A stretch of 64,000 nucleotides of DNA. It comes from Comamonas testosteroni (lineage in GTDB: Bacteria > Pseudomonadota > Gammaproteobacteria > Burkholderiales > Burkholderiaceae_C). The notes below the pieces were generated by a model. The model worked only from the letters and a program-made list of their open reading frames with translations. It was not told where the DNA came from and searched no databases. Position numbers and translations under genes: made by a program. The stretch spans positions 68,821-132,820 of the forward strand of contig NZ_KZ984443.1 of assembly GCF_003569915.1 (NCBI RefSeq). The letters are read 5' to 3'. Positions within the stretch are counted from its first letter, which is position 1. Each line of letters opens with the position of its first letter. Shown one piece after another: positions 18,614 through 27,424 of this stretch.

Positions 18614-19078
18614 TCAGCTCTTGGCTGCAGCAGCCTGCTCAATTTTCTCGCGCCAGGCGCGGGTCTGGGGCGTGTCGGGCAGGGCCTGGGGCTTGCCTGC
18701 GGCATCGATGGCCACATAGGTCAGGCGCGCTTCGGTCACCTTCACAAAGTGGCCCTGGTCGGAAAAGCGCTCGGCAAACACTTCCACATTCACCGTCACC
18801 GACGTGCGGCCCACATGCTGCACACCGGCGTAGAACGACAGAATGTCGCCCACGCGCACGGGCTGTTTGAAGATGAACTCATTGACCGCCACCGTCACCA
18901 TGCGGGTGTGGCTGATGCGCTGGGGCAGCACGGAGCCAGCCAGGTCCACCTGAGCCATGACCCAGCCGCCAAAGATGTCGCCATTGGCGTTGACATCGGC
19001 CGGCATGGGGACGACTTTGAGAACCAGCTCCTTGTCTTCGGGCAAAGGCTGGGAAGGGAGTTCTGGACGAGGTGGCAT
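18614..19078 (-). CDS. YciA-like acyl-CoA thioesterase
   Basis: A 154-residue single hotdog thioesterase. The segment LKVVPMPADVNANGDIFGGWVMAQVDLAGS is the diagnostic YciA signature, quoted in part: MPADVNANGDIFGGW. It continues with RISHTRMVTVAVNEFIF and VKVTEARLTYVAIDAAGKP. YciA hydrolyses a broad range of acyl-CoAs in the cytoplasm. I chose the start at 19078 (MPPRPELP); 26 codons upstream remain open but look non-coding. It is the fourth thioesterase in 4 kb and is transcribed convergently to bactofilin and divergently from the Slp gene. Confidence 0.88.
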   Translation of the reverse strand: MPPRPELPSQPLPEDKELVLKVVPMPADVNANGDIFGGWVMAQVDLAGSVLPQRISHTRMVTVAVNEFIFKQPVRVGDILSFYAGVQHVGRTSVTVNVEVFAERFSDQGHFVKVTEARLTYVAIDAAGKPQALPDTPQTRAWREKIEQAAAAKS

Positions 19079-19193
19079 GAAAGACAATGGACGCAATAAA
19101 GACTTCGGATTGTCTCCCAACAGCAGTTTTCTGCCACGGACTAGGGTAAATACCAATTACCGCTGTTTGGACACAGAAGCCCTCGCTTGCAGG

Positions 19194-19775
19194 ATGAAAT
19201 CGAGTATGCAATGTTCTCCATGGTGGTGTCTGCTGGGTTTGAGTGCCTTGCTGGCGGGCTGCGGCACGGTGCCTGATCCTGCTTTCGGACCTGCGGATGC
19301 GACCACGGCCGCGCAGCAGACTCCGATCCAGCAGTCCTGCCATCCCGAGCCTTTGCGGGGCGCGGCGGCACTGGCGGGGCCGTTTGCCGATCTCAATCCC
19401 CACCAAGCATTGCAAGGCAGCGCGCTGGGCGCACGCGTGTGCTGGGGCGGAGGTTTGCGCACCTTGCAGGCTGTCAGTGCAGAGCGTGACTGCATGGTGC
19501 TGCTGCAGGCGGAGCGCAAGGGCGGCTATCTGAGCTGGCCGCGCGAAGCCATCTTCTTCAAGGCCTGTGGCCGTGGTACTTATGACAGGCAGTTGCTGCA
19601 GCCGTTCACACTGGTGTGGATCAGCGGAAAAGTGATGGGACAGGCAGAATTCGCGGGTACTCCGATTCCCGTCATAGAAATAGATGCCCTCTACCGCAGC
19701 TCCGACTGCCTGGAGGGCGACACTGCCCCACAATGCGTTCACAGTTACCTCCAACCCCTGAGGAAGCCGCAGTAG
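19194..19775 (+). CDS. Slp-family outer-membrane lipoprotein
   Basis: A 193-residue lipoprotein. Signal peptide and lipobox LSALLAGC place the lipidated Cys at about residue 23. The mature part has conserved Cys residues and the pattern GARVCWGGGLRTLQ, WPREAIFFKACGRGTYDRQLLQPFTLVWISGKV, quoted in part: GARVCWGG and SGKVMGQAEF. This resembles Slp (starvation lipoprotein) proteins. Its last 43 nt overlap the start of the Atm1-type exporter gene in another frame, so the two may be translationally coupled. Function of Slp is poorly known. The start ATG 19194 is preceded by GCAGG, a weak ribosome site. Confidence 0.65.
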   Translation: MKSSMQCSPWWCLLGLSALLAGCGTVPDPAFGPADATTAAQQTPIQQSCHPEPLRGAAALAGPFADLNPHQALQGSALGARVCWGGGLRTLQAVSAERDCMVLLQAERKGGYLSWPREAIFFKACGRGTYDRQLLQPFTLVWISGKVMGQAEFAGTPIPVIEIDALYRSSDCLEGDTAPQCVHSYLQPLRKPQ

Positions 19776-21565
19776 CGGCCCATCAGTCAGACGGCGCCAC
19801 GCTGCGTCGGCTCTTCCCCTATATCTGGGCCTACAAATGGCATGCGCTGGCCGCGCTGCTGTTCATGATTTGCGCCAAGCTGGCCAATGTGGGCGTGCCC
19901 GTGCTGCTCAAGCACCTGGTTGACGCGCTGGACATCAAGTCTGGCGATGCACGCGCCGCGCTGGTTGTGCCTGTGGGCTTGCTCGTGGCCTATGGCTTGC
20001 TGCGCTTTTCCACCACCATGTTCACCGAGCTGCGGGACCTGGTTTTCTCCAAGGCCACGCAAGGTGCATCGCGCTCGATTGCGCTGACCACCTTCGAGCA
20101 TCTGCACGCGCTCAGCCTGCGTTTCCACCTGGAGCGCCAGACCGGCGGCATGACGCGTGACATCGAGCGCGGCGTGCGCAGCACCGAATCGCTGATCTCG
20201 TATTCGCTGTACTCCATCTTGCCCACGCTGATTGAAATGGCGCTGGTGCTGGGCATTCTGGCCGTGCGTTTTGATGTGTGGTTTGCCATCATCACGCTGG
20301 CTGCGCTGGTGTTCTACATCACCTTCACGGTGACGGTGACGGAGTGGCGCACGCGCTTCAGAAAAGAGGCCAATGCGCAGGAGTCTGCGGCGCACACCAA
20401 GGCCATTGATTCGCTGCTGAACTACGAGACTGTCAAGTACTTCAACAACGAAAAATTCGAGTCGGCGCGCTACGACGTCAACCTCGAAAACCTGCGCCGC
20501 GTGCGGCTCAAGAGCCAGACCACGCTGTCCATGCTCAACTGCGGTCAGCAACTCATCATTGGCGCGGCGCTGGTGGCGATCCTATGGCGCGCCACGCAGG
20601 GCGTGGTTGATGGACGTCTGACGCTGGGCGATCTGGTCATGATCAATGCCTTCATGATTCAGCTCTACATCCCGCTCAATTTTCTGGGCGTGATCTATCG
20701 CGAAATCAAGCAAAGCCTGACCGACCTGAATCGCATGTTCACGCTGATGGACAAGGAGCGCGAAGTGGCCGATGCACCGGGCGCGCAACCGCTGCTCATC
20801 AGCAACCCGCCGCCTGAGGTGCGCTTTGAAAACGTGCAGTTTGCCTATGACCCGGCGCGCCCCATTCTCAAGGACGTGAGCTTCATCATTCCTGCGGGCA
20901 AGACCGTGGCCGTGGTTGGCCCTTCAGGCTCGGGCAAGAGCACGCTGGCGCGTCTGCTGTTTCGTTTTTATGACGTGCAAAGCGGCCATGTGCGCATTGC
21001 AGGTCAGGACATCCGCGAAGTGACGCAAAGCAGCGTGCGCAGCGCCGTGGGCATCGTGCCGCAGGACACGGTGCTGTTCAACGACACGGTGGAATACAAC
21101 ATTGCCTACGGTCACCCCGGTGCTTCGCATGAAGAGGTCGTTGCTGCTGCCCAGGCGGCGCGCATTCACGACTTCATTGCCGCGACTCCCAAGGGCTATG
21201 ACACCCGTGTGGGTGAGCGTGGCCTCAAGCTTTCGGGTGGCGAAAAGCAGCGCGTGGCGATTGCGCGCACCTTGCTCAAGAATCCGCCGATCCTGATCTT
21301 CGACGAAGCGACCTCCGCGCTCGACAGCGCCAATGAGCGCGCCATTCAGAACGAGCTGCGTAGCGCCGCGCAGGGCAAGACATCGCTGGTGATTGCGCAC
21401 CGCCTCTCCACTGTGGTGGAGGCGCATGAAATCCTCGTCATGGACAGTGGTCGCATCATCGAGCGCGGCACGCATGAGCAGTTGCTGGCCGCAGGCGGGC
21501 GTTATGCCAGCATGTGGAATATGCAGCTCAACCAGGCACCGGACCCCCAATCTCCTGCGCCTTGA
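19733..21565 (+). CDS. Atm1/HMT1-type ABC exporter
   Basis: A 610-residue half-transporter with membrane domain (about residues 30-330, six helices) and ATPase domain. Walker A is [14 protein letters not shown], the signature LSGGEKQRVAIARTLLKNPP, and Walker B LIFDEATSALDS. The segments LVFSKATQGASR, FHLERQTGGMTRDIERG and LNYETVKYFNNE are typical of Atm1/HMT1 transporters, which export glutathione-related sulfur compounds or metal-thiol conjugates. The start ATG 19733 lies inside the upstream lipoprotein gene; 39 further codons upstream are open but overlap more of it. A terminator follows. The substrate is family-based inference. Confidence 0.92.
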   Translation: MRSQLPPTPEEAAVAAHQSDGATLRRLFPYIWAYKWHALAALLFMICAKLANVGVPVLLKHLVDALDIKSGDARAALVVPVGLLVAYGLLRFSTTMFTELRDLVFSKATQGASRSIALTTFEHLHALSLRFHLERQTGGMTRDIERGVRSTESLISYSLYSILPTLIEMALVLGILAVRFDVWFAIITLAALVFYITFTVTVTEWRTRFRKEANAQESAAHTKAIDSLLNYETVKYFNNEKFESARYDVNLENLRRVRLKSQTTLSMLNCGQQLIIGAALVAILWRATQGVVDGRLTLGDLVMINAFMIQLYIPLNFLGVIYREIKQSLTDLNRMFTLMDKEREVADAPGAQPLLISNPPPEVRFENVQFAYDPARPILKDVSFIIPAGKTVAVVGPSGSGKSTLARLLFRFYDVQSGHVRIAGQDIREVTQSSVRSAVGIVPQDTVLFNDTVEYNIAYGHPGASHEEVVAAAQAARIHDFIAATPKGYDTRVGERGLKLSGGEKQRVAIARTLLKNPPILIFDEATSALDSANERAIQNELRSAAQGKTSLVIAHRLSTVVEAHEILVMDSGRIIERGTHEQLLAAGGRYASMWNMQLNQAPDPQSPAP

Positions 21566-21582
21566 GATCGCTGGGCTGCCGC

Positions 21583-21607
21583 AAGCCACCTTCGGGTGGC
21601 TTTTTTT
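21583..21607 (+). terminator. Intrinsic terminator after the Atm1-type exporter
   Basis: Stem AAGCCACC / GGTGGCTT with a TTCG loop, followed by a T run, 17 nt after the stop codon. Confidence 0.9.
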
Positions 21608-21626
21608 ATGCCCAATGGAATTTGTT

Positions 21627-21634
21627 TGTATACA
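21627..21634. promoter_or_regulatory. Operator-like palindrome TGTATACA, distal site
   Basis: TTTGTATACATAAA contains the palindrome TGTATACA. A second copy lies at 21692-21699 with centres 65 bp apart. GntR-family VanR regulators of the FCD type bind short ATGTATACAT-like dyads near the vanillate genes; assignment to the regulator at 21730 is inferred from position. Confidence 0.6.
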
Positions 21635-21690
21635 TAAAGATAGGTGTTTACCCTTTGAATTGGAAATTTAAGGTGATTTTTTGACTTTAT

Positions 21691-21700
21691 ATGTATACAT
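21691..21700. promoter_or_regulatory. Operator-like palindrome ATGTATACAT, proximal site
   Basis: A perfect 10-bp palindrome 30 nt before the vanR-like start. It shares the TGTATACA core with the site at 21627. The intervening sequence is AT-rich and holds a TTGACT (21681-21686) that could be a -35 element, so binding at both sites would cover the promoter. Confidence 0.65.
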
Positions 21701-21729
21701 TGAAACCAACTCATGGAATTGGATAAGAC

Positions 21730-22494
21730 ATGCCACGCGTTGTTGCTGCAGCCCCTGCCGTTGAAGAAAACCACTCCCAGGTCGTGAAGGCGCAGTTGCA
21801 ACTGCGTGAAATGATTCTGGCTGGCGAGATGGTGGCTGGAGAGCGCATTTCAGAGCTGGTGCTGGCCGAGCGCCTGGGCATCTCGCGCACGCCGATTCGT
21901 GCGGCGCTAATGCGTCTCGAACAGGAAGGCATGCTGGAAGCTACGGCTGGCGGGCGCGGCTACAAGGTTCGCGTGCTGTCTGAAGACGATGTGTCGGATG
22001 CCATCGAGTTGCGTGGCACGTTGGAAGGACTGGCAGCACGCATGGCTGCGGAACGTGGCGTTTCCGAGGCCCTGCTCACCCGAGCCATGCGTTGCCTGGA
22101 TGCGATCGACCGCGTACTGAGCGTGCAGAACTGGGGTGATGAGGCTTTTTCGGGATATGTGGCGCTGAATTCGGAGTTCCACGACATCCTGCTCGAGATG
22201 TCGGGCAGCAGCTTCATGCAGCGGGAGCTGGAGCGGGTCAAGCGCCTGCCTTTTGCCTCGCCCTCGGGCTTTGTGGTGGCGGGTTCGGACTCTCCGAGCG
22301 CTCATCGCAGCCTGATCCTGGCTCAGGAGCAGCATCGTGAGGTGATCGACGCGATCGAGCATCGTGAAGGTGCGCGTGCCGAAGCCCTGATGAAAGAACA
22401 TTCGCGGATTGCGCGGCGCAATCTGCGCGACGCCATGCGTTCGCCCGAAACCTCACGTGTGCCGGGCGCACAGCTCATTCGCGCCAGCCGCTGA
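21730..22494 (+). CDS. vanR: GntR/FCD-family regulator of the vanillate genes (VanR-like)
   Basis: A 254-residue regulator. The N-terminal winged helix reads LREMILAGEMVAGERISELVLAERLGISRTPIRAALMRL, quoted in part: LAERLGISRTPIRAAL (about 47-62). A C-terminal FCD ligand-binding domain follows with metal-type His residues in NSEFHDILLEM and EQHREVIDAIEHRE. It is directly followed by vanA (69 nt), the transporter and vanB in the same direction. VanR repressors of this type respond to vanillate. The two TGTATACA sites upstream suggest autoregulation and control of the whole unit. Name is given by family and context. Confidence 0.82.
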   Translation: MPRVVAAAPAVEENHSQVVKAQLQLREMILAGEMVAGERISELVLAERLGISRTPIRAALMRLEQEGMLEATAGGRGYKVRVLSEDDVSDAIELRGTLEGLAARMAAERGVSEALLTRAMRCLDAIDRVLSVQNWGDEAFSGYVALNSEFHDILLEMSGSSFMQRELERVKRLPFASPSGFVVAGSDSPSAHRSLILAQEQHREVIDAIEHREGARAEALMKEHSRIARRNLRDAMRSPETSRVPGAQLIRASR

Positions 22495-22562
22495 TGGCGG
22501 ATGCAGGGAGCGTGCAAGCAGGCGCTCCCGACCTGCAACAGACCGATAAGGAGACAGCTACG

Positions 22563-23648
22563 ATGAATACGACGAAACAAGCCATCTACGCCCGCAACAC
22601 CTGGTACGTGGCAGCGAGCAGCGCCGAGGTGACGGACAAGCCTCTGGGCCGCCAGATCTGCGGCGAACGCATTGTTTTCTATCGCGCACTGGAAGACAAG
22701 ATTGCTGCGGTGGAGGACTTCTGCCCGCACCGCGGTGCTCCGCTTTCGCTGGGGCGTGTGTGTGAAGGCAAGCTGGTCTGTGGTTATCACGGCCTGGAGA
22801 TGGGCTGCGATGGCAAGACGATTGCCATGCCCGGCCAGCGAGTGCGCGGTTTCCCGGCGATCAAGAGCTATCCGGTCGAAGAACGCTATGGCTTTATCTG
22901 GGTCTGGCCAGGCGACAAGGAGGCTGCCGATGCCGCCCTGATTCCGAATCTGCCATGGCATGACAACCCCGAGTGGGCCTATGACGGCGGTCTGTTCCAC
23001 ATCAAGGCCGATTACCGCCTGATGATCGACAACCTCATGGACCTGACCCATGAGACTTATGTGCACTCCACCAGCATTGGTCAGACGGAAATTGACGAAA
23101 CGCCTTGCAAGACCGAGGTGTTGGAAGGCAACGAGGTGGTGACCAGCCGCTTCATGGAAAACGTCGAAGCTCCTCCGTTCTGGAAGATGGCTTTGCGCAG
23201 CAATGGCCTGGCCGATGATGTGCCTGTGGACCGCTGGCAGATCTGCCGCTTTACGCCCCCCAGCCATGTGTTGATCGAAGTGGGCGTGGCTCATGCGGGC
23301 AAGGGAGGCTATGAAGCGGCCGATGAGCACAAGGTCTACAGCATGGTGGTGGACTTCATCACGCCGGAGGCCGACGGCTCCATGTGGTACTTCTGGGGCA
23401 TGGCACGCAAGTTCAACCCGTCCGACGCATCGGTCACAGAAGCCATCAAGCAGGGCCAGCACAAGATTTTCAGTGAAGACCTGGAGATGCTGGAGCTGCA
23501 GCAGCGCAATCTTGTCGACTACCCAGAGCGGCAACTGCTCAAGCTCAATATCGACGCTGGTGGCGTGCAGTCGCGCAGAATCATCGAGCGCCTGATTGCG
23601 CTGGAGCAAAGCCAGAGCACTTCCGTCACAGAGACCGCCACCGCCTGA
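22563..23648 (+). CDS. vanA: Vanillate O-demethylase oxygenase subunit
   Basis: A 361-residue Rieske non-haem iron oxygenase that demethylates vanillate to protocatechuate and formaldehyde, receiving electrons from VanB. The Rieske cluster ligands are in CPHRGAPLSLG (about 54-64) and CGYHGLEMGC (about 73-82). The mononuclear iron site is in DNLMDLTHETYVHS (His/His with a later Asp). It starts at ATG 22563 after AAGGAGACAGC; the frame upstream reaches into the end of vanR. The N-terminus YARNTWYVAA is typical of VanA. The downstream MFS and reductase genes complete the pathway. Confidence 0.93.
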   Translation: MNTTKQAIYARNTWYVAASSAEVTDKPLGRQICGERIVFYRALEDKIAAVEDFCPHRGAPLSLGRVCEGKLVCGYHGLEMGCDGKTIAMPGQRVRGFPAIKSYPVEERYGFIWVWPGDKEAADAALIPNLPWHDNPEWAYDGGLFHIKADYRLMIDNLMDLTHETYVHSTSIGQTEIDETPCKTEVLEGNEVVTSRFMENVEAPPFWKMALRSNGLADDVPVDRWQICRFTPPSHVLIEVGVAHAGKGGYEAADEHKVYSMVVDFITPEADGSMWYFWGMARKFNPSDASVTEAIKQGQHKIFSEDLEMLELQQRNLVDYPERQLLKLNIDAGGVQSRRIIERLIALEQSQSTSVTETATA

Positions 23649-23837
23649 GTGTGCTTGGAGCAGCGCTGCAGGCGCTGCATTGAGGATGCGCTGCTGACCC
23701 AGGCGGCGTTATCCCCATGAGTTCACAGGCGCGCAGATGTCTGTGAAACAGGCGCATCCCTTGCCGCTTTCGATCCATTCAGCCGCGCTGAGTGGAGGCA
23801 GGGGTGCGCCACATCGAATAAACGGAGACAACAAGAC

Positions 23838-25229
23838 ATGAACCCCCATCAAAGTGCAGAGCCTGCAATTGGCTCGCCCATGAAGCCACCGCAGGACTTG
23901 CGTGCCGAGCTCGATCAGCGGCCCATGACGATGTTTCAGTGGTCCGTGGTGGGCGTTTGCATGGCGCTCAACATGATCGACGGCTTTGACGTGCTGGTGA
24001 TGGCTTTCACGGCGTCGGCGGTGTCGGCACACTGGAAGCTCAGCGGCTCGGAGTTGGGTTTTCTGCTCAGCTCGGGCCTGTTTGGCATGGCGGCGGGTTC
24101 GCTGCTGCTGGCACCCTGGGCGGACAAGCTGGGCCGTCGCCCACTGGTTCTGGCCTGCCTGGCCATCTCGGGCGTGGGCATGCTGGCCTCGGCCTGGAGC
24201 CAGACCCCCACGCAGCTGGCGGTGCTGCGCGTCATTACCGGCCTCGGTGTGGGCGGTATTTTGGCTTGCAGCAATGTGATTGCCAGTGAGTACGCTTCGC
24301 TGCGCTGGCGCAGCCTGGCTGTGACTTTGCAGTCCACCGGCTATGCGCTAGGGGCCAGTATTGGCGGCAGCATTGCCGTATGGCTGCTCGGTCACCAGGG
24401 CTGGCGCTCGGTGTTCATGTTCGGCGGTATCTGCACGCTGGTTGTTCTGGTGGTCAGCTGGTTTGCGCTGCCCGAATCTCTGGACTTCTTGCAGGGCCGT
24501 CGTCCCAAGTCTGCGCTGCAGCGTCTGAATGCCTTGCTCAAGCGCCTGGGGATGGCTCCGTTGTCATCCCTGCCGGACGCGAGCGGCAATGCTGCAGCGC
24601 GCCAGCGTGGCCCGCTGCAGCTTTTTTCTGCAGACCTGCTTCGCCCCACTGTGCTGGTATGGCTCTCGTTTTTCATCGTGATGTTTGGCTTTTACTTTGT
24701 CATGAGCTGGACTCCCAAGCTGCTGGCCGCGACCGGGCTGACGCCCGAGCAGGGTGTGACCACCGGCGTCTTGCTGAGCCTGGGCGGCATTCTGGGGGCC
24801 GCGCTGCTGGGGCTGCTGGCCTCGCGCTTTGCGATCCACAAGGCACTGGCGATTTTCATGCTCATCACCGCGGCATTGTTGTGCGTGCTTGTCGCAGGTT
24901 CCAAGCAGCTGTGGGTTTCGTACAGCCTGGCGTTTTGCATTGGCATTTTCTGCAATGGCTGTGTGGCTGGCCTCTATGCGATTGCACCCATGGTGTATGG
25001 CAGCGATGTGCGCGCCACCGGTGTGGGCTGGGGCATTGGCATTGGCCGTATCGGCGCGATTGTTTCGCCGCTGGTGGCCGGCGGCCTGCTCGATGCCGCG
25101 TGGTCGCCCAGTCAGCTTTACGTGGGCTACGGCGGGGCATTTGTGCTCGCTGCGCTGGTTGTGAGCCTGCACCGCATTGCAGCGCCCACATCCCAGGCTG
25201 CAGGCAAGGCATCGCTGGCAGCGCATTGA
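23838..25229 (+). CDS. MFS aromatic-acid/H+ symporter (VanK/PcaK type)
   Basis: A 463-residue transporter with twelve predicted membrane helices. The first helix carries NMIDGFDVLVMAF, with the DGxD motif of the aromatic acid:H+ symporter (AAHS) family, and loop 2-3 has PWADKLGRRPLVLA, the major-facilitator signature. It lies between vanA and vanB, so vanillate or a related aromatic acid is the likely cargo. Transport from periplasm to cytoplasm would feed VanAB. Names vanK and pcaK are both used for such proteins; the exact substrate is not determined. Confidence 0.88.
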   Translation: MNPHQSAEPAIGSPMKPPQDLRAELDQRPMTMFQWSVVGVCMALNMIDGFDVLVMAFTASAVSAHWKLSGSELGFLLSSGLFGMAAGSLLLAPWADKLGRRPLVLACLAISGVGMLASAWSQTPTQLAVLRVITGLGVGGILACSNVIASEYASLRWRSLAVTLQSTGYALGASIGGSIAVWLLGHQGWRSVFMFGGICTLVVLVVSWFALPESLDFLQGRRPKSALQRLNALLKRLGMAPLSSLPDASGNAAARQRGPLQLFSADLLRPTVLVWLSFFIVMFGFYFVMSWTPKLLAATGLTPEQGVTTGVLLSLGGILGAALLGLLASRFAIHKALAIFMLITAALLCVLVAGSKQLWVSYSLAFCIGIFCNGCVAGLYAIAPMVYGSDVRATGVGWGIGIGRIGAIVSPLVAGGLLDAAWSPSQLYVGYGGAFVLAALVVSLHRIAAPTSQAAGKASLAAH

Positions 25230-25262
25230 GCGTCTGAAATTTCCGTTAAAAAAAGAATTCAC

Positions 25263-26231
25263 ATGAACGACAACACCCTGATCAATGTGCAGATTGCGCA
25301 CAAGCAAACCGAGGCTCAGGACATCTGCAGCCTGGAGCTGCGGGCCTTGCCGGGGCAGAGCCTGCCTGCTTTCAGCGCTGGTGCGCATATCGATGTGCAC
25401 CTGCCAGGCGGGCTGGTGCGCCAGTACTCGCTGAGCAATGACAGCGCCGAGTCCGACCGCTACGTGATTGCCGTGCTGCGCGAGAGCGCCTCGCGTGGCG
25501 GCTCTGCGGCCGTGCATGAGCAGTTGCAGGCGGGCCAGCAGATCAGCATCAGCGCGCCGCGCAATCACTTTGGCTTGCAGGCCGGGGCGAAAAAGCATCT
25601 GCTGCTGGCTGGCGGCATTGGCATCACGCCCATCTTGGCGATGGCGCGGCAACTGGCGCGTGAGCAGGCCGCGTTCGACCTGCATTACTGCGCACGCAGC
25701 CGCGAACGCATGGCTTTTGTGGATGAAATCAGCAAGGCCAGCTGGGCGCCGCAACTGACGCTGCATGTGGATGATGGACAGGGCCAGCCCGCGCTGGACC
25801 TGCAGGCGCTGCTGCAGCCCGTGCAGCCCGGCGTGCATCTCTATGTCTGCGGACCCAAGGGTTTCATGGATGCGGTGCTGGGTACGGCACGTGCAGCAGG
25901 TTGGCCCGAAGATCAGCTGCATTACGAGTTCTTTGCCGGTGAGGTCACCCACCGCGATGACGATGAGAGCTTTGAGGTAGAAGTTGCCAGCACAGGTCAG
26001 GTGGTGCGCGTGGCCCCCGAGCAGACCGTGGTGCAGGCGTTGGAATCCATTGGCGTGTGCGTGCAAATGTCCTGCGAGCAAGGGGTGTGCGGCACCTGCC
26101 TGACGCGCGTGATCTCGGGTCAGCCCGATCACCGCGATATGTATCTGACGCCCGAGGAACAGGCCGCCAACGATCAGTTCACGCCCTGCTGCTCACGCGC
26201 CAAATCGGCAAGGCTGGTGCTGGACCTGTGA
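25263..26231 (+). CDS. vanB: Vanillate O-demethylase reductase subunit
   Basis: A 322-residue iron-sulfur flavoprotein of the phthalate dioxygenase reductase class (IA). The order is FMN domain (RQYSLSND, near 58), NAD domain (GGIGITPILAMA, near 118; VCGPKGFMDAV, near 197) and a C-terminal plant-type 2Fe-2S domain (MSCEQGVCGTCLTRV, with the last Cys in CCSRAK). It passes electrons from NADH to VanA. ATG 25263 is 33 nt after the transporter. The gap includes an A-run, and no strong promoter. Confidence 0.93.
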   Translation: MNDNTLINVQIAHKQTEAQDICSLELRALPGQSLPAFSAGAHIDVHLPGGLVRQYSLSNDSAESDRYVIAVLRESASRGGSAAVHEQLQAGQQISISAPRNHFGLQAGAKKHLLLAGGIGITPILAMARQLAREQAAFDLHYCARSRERMAFVDEISKASWAPQLTLHVDDGQGQPALDLQALLQPVQPGVHLYVCGPKGFMDAVLGTARAAGWPEDQLHYEFFAGEVTHRDDDESFEVEVASTGQVVRVAPEQTVVQALESIGVCVQMSCEQGVCGTCLTRVISGQPDHRDMYLTPEEQAANDQFTPCCSRAKSARLVLDL

Positions 26232-26324
26232 TGACCACATGCAGGCATCAGTGAGCCTGCATGTTCACAATGGGCCTCTTGATGTGAACCTGCGCCGCCC
26301 CGAGAGCGGTGCAAGATATTTGCC

Positions 26325-27266
26325 ATGAAGCCAGTCCTGCTTGTTCTGAATCTGCAAGTTCCCGCTCATCTTGAGCAGATGAAGCAGACCTTTCCCGACT
26401 TTGATGTGGTCTATGCGCCCGAGGCCGCTGAGGCCGAGGCCGCGATCGCTGCCCACGGCGAGCGCGTGCAGGCCGTCTGCACGATTGGCGCGACAGGCCT
26501 GAGCGCTGCGCAGATGCAGCGCATGCCCAAGCTGTCTCTGGTCTGCGCCATGGGCGCGGGTTACGAGAACATTGATGTGGCCTACGCCAAGGCCCATGGC
26601 ATTGCCGTGGGCAATGGTGCAGGTACCAATGACGAATGCGTGGCCGACCACGCCATGGGCTTGCTGATTGCCGCCGTGCGCGGCATTCCCAGGCTGGACA
26701 AGGTGGTGCGCGCAGGCATCTGGCGCTCGGCCATTCCCCTGCCGCCCAATGTCTCCGGCAAGTGCCTGGGCATTCTGGGTCTGGGGGCGATTGGCGCCAA
26801 GATCGCCAAGCGCGCGCAGGCTTTTGACATGCAGATCGGCTATCACAACCGCAAGCCACGTGATGGCGTGAGCCATCAGTATTTCGGCGACCTGCTGGCA
26901 ATGGCCACCTGGGCCGATGTGCTGTTGGTGGCAACGCCCGGCGGTGCCGGCACCAAGCATTTGATCAACGCCGAAGTGCTGGCCGCGCTGGGCGACAAGG
27001 GCGTGGTGGTGAATATCGCACGTGGCTCGGTGATCGACACGCAGGCGCTGGCCGATGCGCTGCGCGCGGGCAAGCTCGCCGGTGCGGGTCTGGATGTGTA
27101 TGAAAGCGAGCCGTTGCCGCCGCAGGAGCTGATGGAGATCGACTCCGTGGTGCTGACCCCGCATGTGGCCGGCTGGTCGCCGGAGGCGGTGCAGAATTCC
27201 GTGGACCGCTTTATCGCCAATATGCGCAATCACCTGGATGGCAAGCCGCTGGTCTCGCCGATCTGA
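26325..27266 (+). CDS. D-isomer 2-hydroxyacid dehydrogenase
   Basis: A 313-residue NAD(P)-dependent dehydrogenase. The Rossmann loop is GILGLGAIGAKIAKRAQ (about 147-162). The catalytic Arg is in VVNIARGSVIDT, the Glu in YESEPLPPQEL and the His in LTPHVAGWSPEAV. Members reduce glyoxylate, hydroxypyruvate, phenylpyruvate or related 2-oxoacids. It follows the van genes by 93 nt in the same direction, but a functional link is not clear. Likely cytoplasmic. Substrate not assigned. Confidence 0.88.
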   Translation: MKPVLLVLNLQVPAHLEQMKQTFPDFDVVYAPEAAEAEAAIAAHGERVQAVCTIGATGLSAAQMQRMPKLSLVCAMGAGYENIDVAYAKAHGIAVGNGAGTNDECVADHAMGLLIAAVRGIPRLDKVVRAGIWRSAIPLPPNVSGKCLGILGLGAIGAKIAKRAQAFDMQIGYHNRKPRDGVSHQYFGDLLAMATWADVLLVATPGGAGTKHLINAEVLAALGDKGVVVNIARGSVIDTQALADALRAGKLAGAGLDVYESEPLPPQELMEIDSVVLTPHVAGWSPEAVQNSVDRFIANMRNHLDGKPLVSPI

Positions 27267-27340
27267 TTGCTATTTATTTGATAGCTATCTGCCTAATTGA
27301 TATATGGACATGAAGGCTAAAAGTCCTGAATTTTTAGTTT
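27267..27340. repeat. AGCT-type intergenic repeat
   Basis: TTGCTATTTATTTGATAGCT then ATCTGCC, ATATGGACATGAAGGC and AAAAGTCCTGAAT. It has the same ATAGCTATCTGCC start as the copy at 17716. It begins directly after the dehydrogenase stop codon. Confidence 0.7.
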
Positions 27341-27346
27341 TCCCAT

Positions 27347-27385
27347 AAAAAATCCCCGCCCAGATCGCTCTGGCGGGGGTTTTTA
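27347..27385. terminator. Bidirectional intrinsic terminator
   Basis: AAAAAATCCCCGCCCAGA and TCTGGCGGGGGTTTTT form a strong hairpin with A and T flanks. It lies between the convergent dehydrogenase and TRAP genes. Confidence 0.85.
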
Positions 27386-27424
27386 CGATCTGCAGCCACA
27401 AAACCGGCGCGTCCCAAGCCCAAG

